A DNA stretch of 64,000 nt from Siphonodentalium dalli. Lineage: Eukaryota > Mollusca > Scaphopoda > Gadilida > Siphonodentaliidae. The notes beneath the pieces are model-generated. The model had not been told where the DNA came from. It did no database searches and saw only the letters and a program-made list of their open reading frames with translations. Location: assembly GCA_032622095.1 (NCBI GenBank), contig CP136064.1:278219614-278283613 (forward strand), given 5' to 3'. Positions 11,120 to 22,435 of the stretch are shown here, piece after piece. Each line of letters starts with the position of its first letter. The first letter of the stretch is position 1. A program made the position numbers and the translations under genes.

Positions 11120-11505
11120 TTTTTCATTATTGAATGTCTGCGGTCGCCAGTGTTTTTGATTTTATTTGGAAGGTACCATTAAAGTCATTAAAATCATGAT
11201 GCATAGTCTGTGCATGATTTCAATATTCCCATGATATTCAAAGAGAACTCACGGTCGAGTCCCGTATATATATGATATATCTATTTGCATATTCACATCA
11301 CACGATGCTTGTAATATTGCATTATAAATTCAGTTTTTATTGTTCGTGCAATGACAAGTCGCGCACAGCGGGAATACAGTTAATTGACAGAAGGCCGTCT
11401 GAATTATTCGCATAACACAAGCAGACGACTTCAGCCGCAATATATTTTATTAGATACGAATGTATTCTTAAAATACGATTATATGCTCATAAAACATCAA
11501 AGCGT
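11120..11505 (+). repeat. Upstream duplication, right copy (gene-proximal)
   Basis: It matches 9940-10305, offset by 1207 bp (the shared ATGATGCATAGTCTGTGC is at 11196). Motifs such as TCACGGTCGAGTCCCGTATA, GACAAGTCGCGCACAGC and GAATGTATTCTTAAAATACG are near-identical. It contains a small inverted repeat, GCCGTCTG ... CAGACG. It sits next to the putative 5' end of the nucleoredoxin-like gene, so duplicated promoter elements are possible. Confidence 0.75.
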
Positions 11506-11743
11506 GAGATAGTTTCTCCTCTTGCCCTCGCGAAACGCAGCAACTGCTCTGTGAAGAGCTGCAGTCCGCTTTTGACTGGAGAAAGCGACGCACGCTGATC
11601 GCGCAATCCCAACAGAGACTGCAGTCGCGTTCGTTTTGTCGTCTGCGCCTGATATCTTCTGCCAACTCCGCGTGATAAAGCTAGTGGAAAATTAACTCAA
11701 TTCTACTCCGGATTTGTTTCTGTAATTTGGGAATATTTCTATT
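11500..11743 (+). promoter_or_regulatory. Putative 5' UTR / promoter-proximal region
   Basis: Roughly 11505-11670 is richer in G+C and CpG than its AT-rich surroundings, and it lies directly upstream of the exon 1 ATG without an intervening transposon. No TATA box at a convincing spacing or initiator was identified. The assignment rests on position and composition only. An open frame of 65 codons on the minus strand here has no recognisable features. Confidence 0.35.
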
Positions 11744-12052
11744 ATGACAACCAAATTGGAAAACATTCTTGGAGATTCGGTGATAAACCAAAATGGTGAC
11801 AAAATTCCTGTTAAGACCTTGTGTGTAAAGGATAAAGTTATTGGACTGTATTTTTCGGCTTATCGGTGGTCACCGCCTTGCAGAACTTTTACTCCAAAAC
11901 TTGTGAAATTCTACGAAGATATAAAACAAACAAGCAAAGGGGTGAATTTTGAGATCATTTTTATAAGCTGGGATAAGGATGATAGCAGTTTTAATGAGTA
12001 TTTGAAACTCATGCCATGGGTCGCTCTACCTTATGAGTTGAGGGACAAAAAG
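11744..12052 (+). CDS. Nucleoredoxin-like protein, first visible coding exon
   Basis: The exon encodes 103 residues that read as the N-terminal part of a nucleoredoxin/tryparedoxin-type thioredoxin fold, a family of oxidoreductases acting in cytosol or nucleus. Visible are a leading strand (residues 31-39, KVIGLYFSA), the active-site segment W42-S43-P44-P45-C46-R47, a helix TFTPKLVKFYEDI, the strand NFEIIFISWDKD (68-79), and the family signature FNEYLKLMPWVALPY (83-97). Known relatives carry WCPPC; here the first cysteine is serine and one extra residue precedes the tryptophan, so dithiol chemistry of this domain is probably lost. The ATG at 11744 is the first in frame and is preceded by a GC-richer, 5'-UTR-like stretch. 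The frame ends at AAAAAG followed by GTAAGT, a good phase-0 splice donor. It joins in frame to the exon at 43446. The intact frame argues for a gene, but a recent pseudogene cannot be excluded. Confidence 0.88.
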
Positions 12053-12399
12053 GTAAGTTTGTCAAAATTAATGTCACGATATCGATTTGAAAAACATGAA
12101 ACCGATACATTGTGATATCGGTTGCTCTGTATGGACATATAAATAGTTCTTTACTTCGAAAATCCGTTCCAGTATTCTCCAAGATAGCAGAGTTTACGAC
12201 ATGAGCTTAAAACTTATATATAAATATCTTTTTTGATAAAAAACATAAGGTTGGCCAAAAATAACTTTTGCGCAATTTTTGATCATTTTTGGGCTGTTAT
12301 TGATCAAGTTCCAAGCTCATATAGCTAGCTGACCCTGACTTGAGAGTTAGTATCTACCGACACTCCCGATCTCTTTGATATGGTGGCATATATCATAAA

Positions 12400-12735
12400 A
12401 CAGTTTAATGAGTATTTGAAACTCATGTCATGGCTCGCCCTATACCTTATGAGTTTAGGGACAAAATGGTGAGTTTGTCAGATGTTACGCGTTGATTTTA
12501 AGAAAACAATGAAACCGATACAATACCAAATTGTGATATCGGTTGCTCTATTATATGCTTCTTTGTGTTGGTCGTTCCATGTTCTCCTATAGATATAACA
12601 GAGTTTGCGCCTATAGCCTCTTGAGTGGGATTTTGGTAAATTGTACTTTTTGTTGACCCGTATATGGCCGAATGATCTCATTTCAGTTACCTTGCAGTCA
12701 ACTTTCAGTTTCGGGTCATGTTTGTTTTGCATGGG
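12400..12735 (+). pseudogene. Decayed tandem copy of the exon 1 end plus intron start (copy B)
   Basis: AGTTTAATGAGTATTTGAAA, CTCATG-CATGG-TCGC-CT and ACCTTATGAGTT-AGGGACAAAA match the last ~70 bp of exon 1, followed by a conserved GGTGAGTTTGTCA donor region. Further intron matches follow (GAAACCGATACA, TTGTGATATCGGTTGCTCT, CGTTCCA). A two-base insertion (CTATACC) breaks the reading frame, so it is not a functional alternative exon. It is offset 414 bp from the parent. Confidence 0.8.
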
Positions 12736-12779
12736 GACCTGTGATCTGACATCATCTTTGACATAATGGCATGAGACAA

Positions 12780-13060
12780 AGCTTCTTTTAACGAGTATTT
12801 GAACTCTGGCTTGATCTACCTTATGAGTGAAGGGATCGTCAGAATGATGTCGCGATATCTATTTAAAAGAATGAAATCGATACATTGTCATATCGGTTGC
12901 TCTAAATGTATTTCTTCACATCGTCGAAGATTCGTTCCATTTAAATACTATCATAGATACATGTATAGCATGCAGAGATTAATTTAATACGCGGGATTAT
13001 CGTCAGTTGTATACTTTTTGTTGACCCGTGGATCACCGAAAGATCCCCTTTGGGTTGTTC
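12780..13060 (+). pseudogene. Decayed tandem copy of the exon 1 end (copy C)
   Basis: TTTTAACGAGTATTTGAACTC, CTACCTTATGAGTGAAGGGA and ATGTCGCGATATC, then ATACATTGTCATATCGGTTG, follow the same order as exon 1 and intron 1. About 15 bases, including the donor GT, are missing. It is offset 383 bp from copy B and shares with B the downstream TACTTTTTGTTGACCCGT, which shows a tandem unit of about 0.4 kb. Confidence 0.72.
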
Positions 13061-13330
13061 GTCTAATTCTTTATATACCGGTACAGGTTTGACCCTGTCA
13101 TTCGGAGGAGCATCAGCGTGTCGTATTCGTGTATATACCCACCCAAACCAAGTGGTCCTGCTAATTTGTTATGATGTTGTGCGTCCTGCTAAATTGCTAT
13201 ATATGATGCTGGTAGGGCAAACTGGTGCCGTTACGAAAAATTACCGTTATTTTTTGTTTATGTATATAGTTGTCATTTTAGCGGCATCGAAACGATCTGA
13301 GAAAAGGCAAGTGCCTGTGTGTAACATTCA

Positions 13331-13597
13331 AAAACATATGAGGCCCCCCACCCCCCCCCCCCTTTCGTACGCCGTATTCCATGCCCTGTTATGAGGTACG
13401 CCGTATTCCGGCCCCTCTGTTAGGAGGTATTCGGTATTCCAAATATACCGGTATTCGTACGCCGACCTTCCAAAAAATGAAGTTTTCATATATTTTTATG
13501 TATTCCATATGGCTGTTAACTGGTATTCCGTATTCCACCCTCTGTATTAAGTGGTATTCCGTATTCCATGGGGGTGGGGGCCTCACATATATTTTTG
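13331..13597. mobile_element. MITE with CATATGAGGCCCCC ends and ATTCCGTATTCC repeats
   Basis: AAAACATATGAGGCCCCCCA and TGGGGGCCTCACATATATTTTT are inverted ends. Inside are six or so copies of a GTATTCCGTATTCC motif with CTCTGTTA spacers. It interrupts the tandem exon-fragment region. Confidence 0.6.
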
Positions 13598-13782
13598 ACA
13601 AATTTAATAATGGCTGCGCTGGTGTTTGCAAAATTACGCGAATAGCCATCTTGTGTCGATTTGAAACAACTAATACAACCAGTATATATACAAATATTTC
13701 GCAAAATATGTTTTTCAATGATTGATGCACATAACAGCTTTTCCCAGATATGTCCAGATTACCCGAACACCGCGAAAATGAC

Positions 13783-14168
13783 AACCCTTTACCCAACAGA
13801 ACGGCCCTGTGCCAATGCATTCTCTTATATATGCGAGTCGACCATAGGTCGCCTCACATATATAAGAGAATGCATTGGCTTAACACATTAAAAATTATAA
13901 AATTGTTAAAGAATGTAAGAAAAAATGGTAAAAAGTGTTAAAAATAGATTGTTTTTAGGCCAATGCATTCTCTTATATATGCGAGGCGACCTATGGTCGA
14001 CTCGCATATATAAGAGAATGCATTGGCACAGGGCATAACTGTAACTATCACAATGTGGTCAAGGAGCCGGTTCCAATGATATCCATATTTGTATGGTTCT
14101 ATTGAGACACAACGAAGATATTTTAGGCTGTTGAAGCTTTATTTGGCCGGTTTGTTGGGTAAAGGGTT
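13783..14168. mobile_element. Double-hairpin MITE, family 1, TSD decayed
   Basis: The termini ACCCTTTACCCAACA and TGTTGGGTAAAGGGT are intact, but the flanking TTAA has mutated (ACAA on the left, TTTT on the right). Both hairpins are well preserved. It lies inside intron 1 between decayed exon copies C and D. Confidence 0.75.
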
Positions 14169-14307
14169 TTTTTTTTAAATAAATAACTGTACTTTTTCTT
14201 AACAGCATCAGTTTTCATAACAGCATCATAGCACATTAGCAGGACTACTTGTCCAGGGGTGGTACCATGTATTGTGTTATCAGATCCAACACACCCTTTG
14301 CAATTAA

Positions 14308-14402
14308 TAATGCCATGACTTTACCTTATGGTTTGAGGGACACAAAGGTGAGTTTGTCAGAATGATATCGATATCGATTTGCACGAATGAGTCTGATGAA
14401 AT
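14308..14402 (+). pseudogene. Decayed copy of the exon 1 end (copy D)
   Basis: TGCCATGACTTTACCTTATG, GTTTGAGGGACA and AAGGTGAGTTTGTCAGAATG match the exon 1 tail and splice donor. The donor GGTGAGT is intact but upstream exon sequence is absent. It is separated from copy C by two later MITE insertions (13331-13597 and 13783-14168). Confidence 0.65.
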
Positions 14403-14687
14403 GACATCATCTGGAATAAAAGCATGACGAATACTATACAGACGAATGGATTTATTGCAATGCGCCCATGCATAAAACCATTAAAGGATTCACAAAGACT
14501 ATTGCACACAGCAGACATTCGTCGTATATGCATCACAGAGTGCAAATATAAAAAGAAACATTAAACAAATACGAATGCAAGATATTCTATAAAATTCATA
14601 GTTTCAGATCTGATTTCCTTTATCAATCAATGTTAAAGCCGCACACATATATATATAGCGTTCGAGCTCGAAAATGCCGTTATATAT

Positions 14688-14849
14688 TAATGCTCTAAAT
14701 AATCGACTCCTTAACCACAGCAGAATTATGGGAAATTTTCAGGATTTAGTCGGAAATATGGCTTGTTGCCATTCATCGGAAAGCTCTCACCGAGCTAAAT
14801 CCTGAAAAGTTATCTGCTGTGGTTAAGGAGTCAATTATTTAGAGCATTA
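14688..14849. mobile_element. Short MITE, TAATGCTCTAAATAAT ends
   Basis: A 38-bp arm (TAATGCTCTAAATAATCGAC then TCCTTAACCACAGCAGA) is mirrored at 14812-14849 with one or two changes. The 85-bp centre also has the partial inverse GGATTTAG ... CTAAATCC. TA borders. Confidence 0.75.
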
Positions 14850-16254
14850 CTGTATATTATATTTTATCTATCTTATTCCTAGAATTACAGTGTTCTTGCT
14901 GTTCCATATTTACAAATCAATACGGAACACGCGTTCCATACGGATCCCGTTAACGTCAACCACGAAACCGGAACTTTAAAATAAAAGCACCATCAAGCAT
15001 GACAAAACAAGCTCCGTTTGTGCCTGAATAAACCTTGTATATTTTAATCTGCGTTTTCTTAATTCGTTAAATCTGGGACGGATGGCGTGTAATAAATACA
15101 GAAAGACAAGAGTTAATGGTATTGTCTATACGACACTTGTGTCATCGCTGCGCCCCTCGTTCTATCCGTCCGCGCTAGAACTCGTACCATATCGACCAAC
15201 CCATTAACACATTCGTGTCGTTCTATGTGGATTTATCTACTATCTATCTATATACTACTATTGGAACCTGAAAGCTATCACGTCTAAAGAAAATACAAAT
15301 GCGAAAAAAATGATGACAAAGGAGGGTGTCATCCCTTATACCCCCATGAATAACGAATACGATATGCATGTTGTCAAACTGTGAGACTTGTAAACCCATT
15401 TTTTGCGAATTTTAAACAATGTTCAGGGGAGAGAGACGAATTGGTTTCCATAGAGTTTAACATCACGATGGAACCGTACCAGGATTATATATAAATTTGA
15501 CTTGATCACGTGACTTCTAACCGTACATGTCACTATCGGTGAATATTTTCGGTTTTTGTGCGCATTTTTCTCTACCATGCTCGGCAAATCTGCGAGACGC
15601 TGGGAGAGCTTGGCTCTACAGGTATATAACTAAGTCTGTCCGTAAAAGTTGAACAAGTTTATACACATACCGTTGCATGGCCTGAAGAATGAATTCAGGT
15701 ATCGTATATAGAGTTTAAATTGTCGAAATAAATGAATATGAATTCAAGCTTATTATTCAGGGCAAACACCTGTAAAATATATCAGTGAACTCAAATAGAA
15801 ATATCTGAACTTCTTTTCAACCTTCGAATTACTTTTAATCGCTGGCGGCGATACCTATCGTGTGACTGGCATGCACAGATTTCAAACATTATTGCGCGCG
15901 TTCATTGTTGGCCCAACACCTGCCTGTATTTTTTCACACAAGTGGGTGTGAATATAATACTACCCGCACCATCCATCAGTATAAAGTGACATGGTGCATG
16001 CATGAGTTTATTACATTGTCAGTCACACCTGTATCATGCAGTATGTATATTTCATGCCGCCTATCGTTGTTATTTCACTCTCAACTCAATGGGGTGTTAC
16101 GTCGCGCACTGTGATAAGACTCTCTCCTTATGTTCATATATATATATATTTCCGACAGACTCGTAACTTAACGCCCAATGATGTCACATTCATATATCAT
16201 ACCACTATATAATTATGTACGTATATATTTATTTATAAGTTTAGCATTGTTAAA
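14850..16254. other. Intron 1 DNA without recognisable feature
   Basis: Mixed composition. A 69-codon open frame at 15905-16114 has no motif. Microsatellite-like TATCTATC at 15237 and ATATATAT near 16136. Confidence 0.4.
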
Positions 16255-16719
16255 TGTGACCCGCCATATCAAATCCAGTCGTAAGTCGGGATTTTTTTAC
16301 CCTGTGCCAATGCATTCTCTTATATATGCGAGTCGAGCATAGGTCGCCTCGCATATATAAGAGAATGCATTGGCCTAACAATTTTTTATCATTTTTTTAA
16401 AATAAATGTTTCTTACAATTTTTAGGACATAAAATAAAAAACATCCATTACCCTGCAGGGAGCCCCACACCCACACATATATAGAAGCGTATAGAAGAGT
16501 GTCGTCTGCTCATGTTTGTCTGGGGCTATGTATGGGTGAAATTAAATTTTTTTTAAAGAATACAAGAAAACATTATTAAAATTGTAAAAAATTGTTAGGC
16601 CAATGCATTCTCTTATATATGCGAGGCGACCTATGGTCGACTCGCATATATAAGAGAATGCATTGGCACAGGGTAAAAAAAATCCCGACTTACGACTGGA
16701 TTTGATATGGCGGGTCACA
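16255..16719. mobile_element. Double-hairpin MITE, family 2 (TGTGACCCGCC ends)
   Basis: The inverted termini are TGTGACCCGCCATATCAAAT and its complement, next to TA-rich sites. Inside are ACCCTGTGCC, the same ~69-bp hairpin as family 1, a middle with GGAGCCCCACA ... TGTCTGGGGC, and a second hairpin in inverse orientation. Outer sequence differs completely from family 1. Confidence 0.78.
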
Positions 16720-17059
16720 TATATTTATTTATAAATGTTGAACAAAACACCGTAGAAGCACTCGAAACTTAAATTGACGTGAAACACCAAGCTACACTCT
16801 TACAAGTTTTGAGTTCACACAAAACCAAAAGGTTTTGAAAGGTTTATGCAACCAATTTTGGTTTTGATTAAAACTAACGTACTACAAGTGATTGTGAGTA
16901 AAACCAGATCTCCAAAACCAAATTTGCAATTTCAAATAAAGAGTTATATATAGACAATCTGCCCGGAGAACACATAGGTGAAGTTATACATACATCTGGA
17001 TTTCCGATCAGGGGACCGATGTCATGTAAACATGTATCGATCGCTAGTTTCAAAAAGTC

Positions 17060-17235
17060 TTAAAGGTACTCAATCCTATCAGACGCTCCTAACGTACTAT
17101 TTCTTTTGGCTTCGGGGGTAAAAAATGTTTGATTCGAGGAACCCACCCATCAAAGCTCAGTGATTAGATATCGATTTTTGAAGATTGTTATTTCTCGAGA
17201 TGTATAATAACAAGGAATAATTTTGCGTTGGTTTC
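17060..17235. mobile_element. GGTACTCAA-family MITE, truncated
   Basis: It begins TTAAAGGTACTCAATCC and continues with TTGGCTTCGGGGGTAAAAAA and GTTTGATTCGAGGAACCCAC as in the full copies. It then fades; the right terminus was not found. Confidence 0.6.
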
Positions 17236-17679
17236 ATAAGTTTCCACCGTGATGCCAAACATTATGGTTTCAGTTGTTAATTGCATGGATGATGCCCAAT
17301 CTGGTTGCGCACTGTTAAAAAGATTAAATCTTCCTCGCCTGTAGTGACAGCATTAAAAAAAAGAAATGGTAAGCTGTTTCATTGGGTGCACATCACACGC
17401 ACATTAATGAATCTGATATATGATGTTTTCGTTTATCAAAGTTTAGATTGCTAAAGTCTAGCCATAAGAATGTTAGTCTCTCGTTTTCCGATATAGTAAT
17501 AAGAAGGGGGCAGATATTATACCGCACGGTAGTGTTCAAGTCTATGGATTACCTATCATATGTTACAATGTAATGTCTATGGGAGTGGCCTGGTCTGAAC
17601 CCACATCTAGGCATTAACTGTGTATCCATTTGATATAGAATACGCCTGTCAATAACTCGCGGCCATATTGGATCCACCA

Positions 17680-17787
17680 GGTTCTGGAGTAGCATTCCAT
17701 ATATGGAAGTCATGAATTATACAAAAGCTCCATATATGGAAATGGTACTCCAAAACTTTGACCTGTAGCACTAAAACCACGAAACCG
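17680..17787. mobile_element. Small palindrome GGAGTAGCATTCCATATATGG, one end lost
   Basis: GGAGTAGCATTCCATATATG mirrors CATATATGGAAATGGTACTC, then TTTGACCTGTAGCACTAAAA on the right only. The fuller copy is at 50901-51035. Both are embedded in the same host repeat (GGAGCTGGATGAATCCA ... GCCGCGAC ... TCTCGCTTATT). Confidence 0.65.
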
Positions 17788-18776
17788 AGGCTGGAAGACT
17801 CTCTGAAAGCACGGAACGGAGCTGGATGAATCCAATACAGCCGCGACCCAGCTATCTCGCTTATTTTAAGAAAATTAAATTAACCTGCATTGCATGCACG
17901 TGCGACACGTGGTATAATAATAATAATAATGTGTAATAGCAATAACACCCTCATGGGTAGGTTGCCCTGTACAGTGTAATACATTATACTGGTTATAACA
18001 ATACATGTGAAATTAAGCATGCTATCTTATAACATTTAAACATACAATCATAATAAGAATTTTTTTTTATATATATACGGTACTACCACGTACTACCTAT
18101 AATGGTGTATCAATGTGGGTACAAGCATACTGTCCTATAATATTCACAATACATGTAATTCCATAATCAATGTATATCTCAATAAGATTTGTTTCTCAGA
18201 TCTATTATGCTCATTAATCTGAAATGATTTAACACTGTTCCGTTCGGAGTTTGAAGAATTGTTTAACCATGTTGCAGATTTTCGCACATATGCGAGGACA
18301 ACTGTTTTCTAGAATAGTTATGAATTGATACTCTTGGTCTAATAGTTGGAAATTAATGTAATTATTTCCCATTATGGAAAATAATTCCGATCTCAGTGAT
18401 CTATATGAATTTTCACTATTGTACGTTTCAATGCACTGGGAGTGGTTAGGCGTTCTGGTATGGTCCGCAAGCCCGGATACAATTATGCATTGTATGCTTC
18501 CTGATAACCAGGCACTTGTATACACATGTGCCCACTTATATCAATACACATGTGTCCACTTATATCTCTCGATTGGTTTATGAGAGAGAACACTTATTAT
18601 CTAACTCATCCTGGATATATTCTCAACGACATTATAATTCGGCTCATAACGCCAGTATTACTGTAGGAATCACACGTGTTGTACTCAATACCAAAACTGC
18701 ACATGAGAATGGTGCGACAAGGAGAAACAATAATACTTGTGACGTCACTTGTTGTAAACAGTATTTATTCCTATTA
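17788..18776. other. Intron 1 DNA, mostly unassigned
   Basis: Contains AATAATAAT near 17920 and a shared host repeat piece (17800-17880) also found at 51050-51120. Open frames of 69-102 codons at 18229-18824 lack motifs. Confidence 0.4.
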
Positions 18777-19513
18777 TTAAAGGCCCACTTAATTTTTGAC
18801 TCACCGATTATTTTTTGTAAATAGTGCCTTGATATACGACTTTAATCCTTTGAGTGCCAGGGGCCGATCTCATCGGCCCTAAACCTACAAAATAAGTCTG
18901 TTAAAGAATATAAGAATAAATTATTAAAATTGTAAAAAATTGTTAAAAAAAAAAAAAAATGTTAGGCCAATGCATTCTCTTATATATGCGAGGCGACCTA
19001 TGGTCGACTCGCATATATAAGAGAATGCATTGGCACAGGGTATATGGGTTGATACAAAAATCGACCTGGCACTCAAAGGGTTAATAACAATCTATGCCAT
19101 AAAATATGATTAAAATACTATAATGCATCACCATTGGAAACCACTGGGTCTCAGAAGATGCCCATAGAGAAATAGAAATCAGCGGAAATCATAAAGATTC
19201 TCCCGTTATGGCTCCCAGAATGCAACAGAATTAAAAAAAATGTATTTTCTGTGGAAGGGGAATAACTCTTATCTTTAAAATATATAGTCATTCCCACGCC
19301 ATTGAAAATAATACACTTTGCACAACAAAACCAGATGAAACTTAAGCACAAAATACGCGTCGGTAACTCAACAAAAACAACATTTCCACAGTTTATTACA
19401 CCGAATAAGTTGATAATACAATGTTTTGGAGCTTCCTCTTTCAAATGGTATATACTATGGCATATATTTTATTTATGTGATCTGGGGGTTCGATAATTAA
19501 GTGGGCCTTTATA
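18777..19513. mobile_element. CCCACTTAAT-family MITE with nested family 3 element
   Basis: Left end TTAAAGGCCCACTTAATTTT, right end ATTAAGTGGGCCTTTATA. Subterminal ACCGATTATTTTT and the internal TCTATGCCATAAAATAT recur in the copies at 24355, 47946 and 60110. Interrupted at 18842-19084. Confidence 0.75.
18842..19084. mobile_element. Hairpin MITE, family 3 (TTAA-CCTTTGAGTGCCAGG ends)
   Basis: TTAA occurs at both ends, with inverted CTTTGAGTGCCAGG termini. The right half carries the shared GCCAATGCATTCTCTTATAT hairpin and GGCACAGGGTATATGGG; the left hairpin is missing. It sits inside the CCCACTTAAT-family element 18777-19513. The paralogous element at 47946 has an uninterrupted TTTTAATAACAATC at the same point, which is a direct empty site. 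Confidence 0.8.
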
Positions 19514-19561
19514 TATTTTACAATAAACAAGGATGATATAAAGGGGAATCAACAACAAACT

Positions 19562-20038
19562 TTAAAGGTACTCAACCCGATAAAACTCCTCTCAATTACT
19601 ATTTCAATGGCTTCGGGGGTCAAAAATATTTGATTCGAGTCGAGGAAGTCACCCATCAAAGCTCAGATTTGTTAGATATCGATTTTAGAAATCTATTATT
19701 TTTCATTATCGGGAATACTATCTGGCCCAGAACTCAGTCAAAATTGCGTTAAAATTACCACTTGATTTTAGAGTTATCCATCCTTGTCTGTTTGAATAGA
19801 TTTGGAGAACACATCCAGAGCAGATTACGGCAGTTAGTAGTACTCATCTCGAGTTTATAACAAATTTCAAAAATTAATATCTAATAACTCTGAGCTTTGT
19901 TTGATGGGTTCCTCGACTCGAATCAAATATTTTTTACCCCCAAAGCCAAAGAAATAGTAATATAGGACCCTCCGATCGGATTGTTGTTGTTGGAATCTGT
20001 TGAGATGGGGACCCTCTTTACGGGTTGAGTACCTTTAA
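19562..20038. mobile_element. GGTACTCAA-family MITE, full length (477 bp)
   Basis: TTAAAGGTACTCAACCCG on the left and GGGTTGAGTACCTTTAA on the right give TTAA at both ends. The whole element is an imperfect palindrome: GGCTTCGGGGGTCAAAAATA and TTTGATTCGAGTCGAGGAA on the left mirror the right half. Almost identical to the copy at 21959. Confidence 0.85.
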
Positions 20039-20094
20039 TTGGTGTGGCAAAAATCTGAAAGACAAAGCGGTCAATTCAACTGAGACCTTAACCT

Positions 20095-21385
20095 TTTCTA
20101 TTATAAATCATCATCGATAAGTAGTTATCCCAATAGGAAATGTTCAGATAATAAGTTTATCCCTTTCTATCCTAAATCATCATCGATAAGTAGTTATCCC
20201 AATAGGAAATGTTCAGATAATAAGTTTATCCCTTTCTATCCTAAATCATCATTGATGAGTAGTTATCCCATAGGTAATGCTCAGATAATAAGTTTAACCC
20301 TTTCTATACTAAAGCATCATTGATGAGTAGTTATCCCATAGGCAATGTTCAGATAATAAATTTAACCTTTCTATACTAAATCATCGTTGATAAGTAGTTA
20401 TCCCATAGGTAATGCTCAGATAATAAGTTTAACCCTTTCTATACTAAAGCATCATTGATTAGTAGTTATCCCATATGAAATGTTCCGATAATATGTTTAA
20501 CCCTTTCTATACTAAATCATCATTGATGAGTAGTTATCCCATAAGCAATGTTCAGATAATAAGTTTAACCCTTTCTATCCGAAATCATCATTGATGAGTA
20601 GTTATCCCATAGGCAATGTTCTGATTATAAGTTTAACTATTTCTATACTAAATCATCATTGATGAGTAGTTATCCCATAAGCAATGTTCAGATAATAAGT
20701 TTAACCCATTCTATCCTAAATCATCATTGATAAGTAGTTATCCCATAGGCAATGTTAAGATAATAAGTTTAACCATTTCTATACTAAATCATCATTGATG
20801 AGTAGTTATCCCATAAGCAATGTTCAGATAATAAGTTTAACCCTTTCTATCCTAAATCATCATTGGTAAGTAGTTATCCCATAGGAAATGTTCAGATAAT
20901 AAGTTTAACCCTTTCTATACTAAAGCATCAATGATGAGTAGTTATCCCCAAGGAAATGTTCAGATAGTAAGTTTTAAGCCTTTATATACTAAAGCATCAT
21001 TGATGAGTAGTTATCCCATAGGAAATGTTCAGATAATAAGTTTAACCTTTCTATACTAAAGCATCATTGATGAGTAGTTATCCCTTAGGAAATGTTCAGA
21101 TAATAAGTTTAACCCTTTCTATACTAAAGCATCAATGATGAGTAGTTATCCCCAAGGAAATGTTCAGATAGTAAGTTTTAAGCCTTTATATACTAAAGCA
21201 TCATTGATGAGTAGTTATCCCATAGGAAATGTTCAGATAATAAGTTTAACCTTTCTATACTAAAGCATCATTGATGAGTAGTTATCCCTTAGGAAATGTT
21301 CAGATAATAAGTTTAACCCTTTCTATACTAAAGCATCATTGACGAGTAGTTATCCCATAGGAAATGTTCAGATAATAAGTTCAAC
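20095..21385 (+). repeat. 68-bp satellite array, about 19 units, forward
   Basis: Unit core: ATCATTGATGAGTAGTTATC, CCATAGGAAATGTTCAGATA, ATAAGTTTAACCCTTTCTAT. The block 20915-21115 is followed by a near-exact repeat at 21117-21315, a recent multi-unit duplication. The right border is AAGTTCAACAAACG. The same satellite lies inverted at 44740-45962. Confidence 0.92.
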
Positions 21386-21958
21386 AAACGGTCATATAAA
21401 TATTTACCTCATTAAATAGCTAGGGATCCTTCTGCACTTTTATTTATTTCTCGTCTGCTTTTATCAAATTAACACCCCCCCCCCCGAATCAATAATAGAC
21501 CAATGTACACTTTTTAACTGAGTGGGAGAAACCATTTAGGGTACGTTCATACACTGGCAAGTTTGCACATTATGGTTTGCAGGCATTTCGTCGTAGAAAA
21601 CGATATGGTGCCAGAATATGAATGGAAACTAGCATATAGAATGCATCTGTACCACACCTAACTACACGCGAAGTAAAATCCCCGTAGTTCCACTTGTAGC
21701 CATGCTATCAGGGGGGGGGGGGCATGACAAAATTTGCATACACAACGCTGATTTTTTTTTTGCAGCACTTTGGACCCCCACCCCCCCCCCCTCTTTGTGC
21801 AAAAAAAAATATTTTTTTCCACTCATGGTTTTGTGACCCCCCCCCCCTTTCCAGTCACATTTGAATGAAATTTATCAAGCTGGAGAGCCATTATAGGCAA
21901 AAACATCAGGGTGTAGAATGTCCAGTGAAGGTGGCTGATGTTGAGAAACAGAGAATGG

Positions 21959-22435
21959 TTAAAGGTACTCAACCCGATAAAACTCCTCTCAATTACTATT
22001 TCAATGGCTTCGGGGGTCAAAAATATTTGATTCGAGTCGAGGAAGTCACCCATCAAAGCTCAGATTTGTTAGATATCGATTTTAGAAATCTATTATTTTT
22101 CATTATCGGGAATACTATCTGGCCCAGAACTCAGTCAAAATTGCGTTAAAATTACCACTTGATTTTAGAGTTATCCATCCTTGTCTGTTTGAATAGATTT
22201 GGAGAACACATCCAGAGCAGATTACGGTAGTTAGTAGTACTCATCTCGAGTTTATAACAAATTTCAAAAATCAATATCTAATAACTCTGAGCTTTGTTTG
22301 ATGGGTTCCTCGACTCGAATCAAATATTTTTTACCCCCAAAGCCAAAGAAATAGTAATATAGGACCCTCCGATCGGATTGTTGTTGTTGGAATCTGTTGA
22401 GATGGGGACCCTCTTTACGGGTTGAGTACCTTTAA
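21959..22435. mobile_element. GGTACTCAA-family MITE, full length, nested in an hAT-like element
   Basis: It is near-identical over its whole length to 19562-20038, with TTAA at both ends. It interrupts the poly-G-ended element 21710-23493. The open frame of 94 codons across it is MITE sequence. Confidence 0.85.

Noticed and set aside
12469-12475. Use of the GGTGAGT in exon copy B as an alternative exon donor
   Set aside because: The preceding exon-like sequence has a frame-breaking insertion and no acceptor; it is better read as a decayed copy.
13050-13820. Frames of 114 and 143 codons at 13050-13394 and 13389-13820
   Set aside because: They cover a MITE with ATTCCGTATTCC repeats and the end of a hairpin MITE; there is no motif and the opposing strands are equally open.
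21865-22149. 94-codon frame resembling a conserved protein because it recurs at 43717-43995
   Set aside because: The recurrence is the GGTACTCAA MITE, non-coding and present in both orientations.
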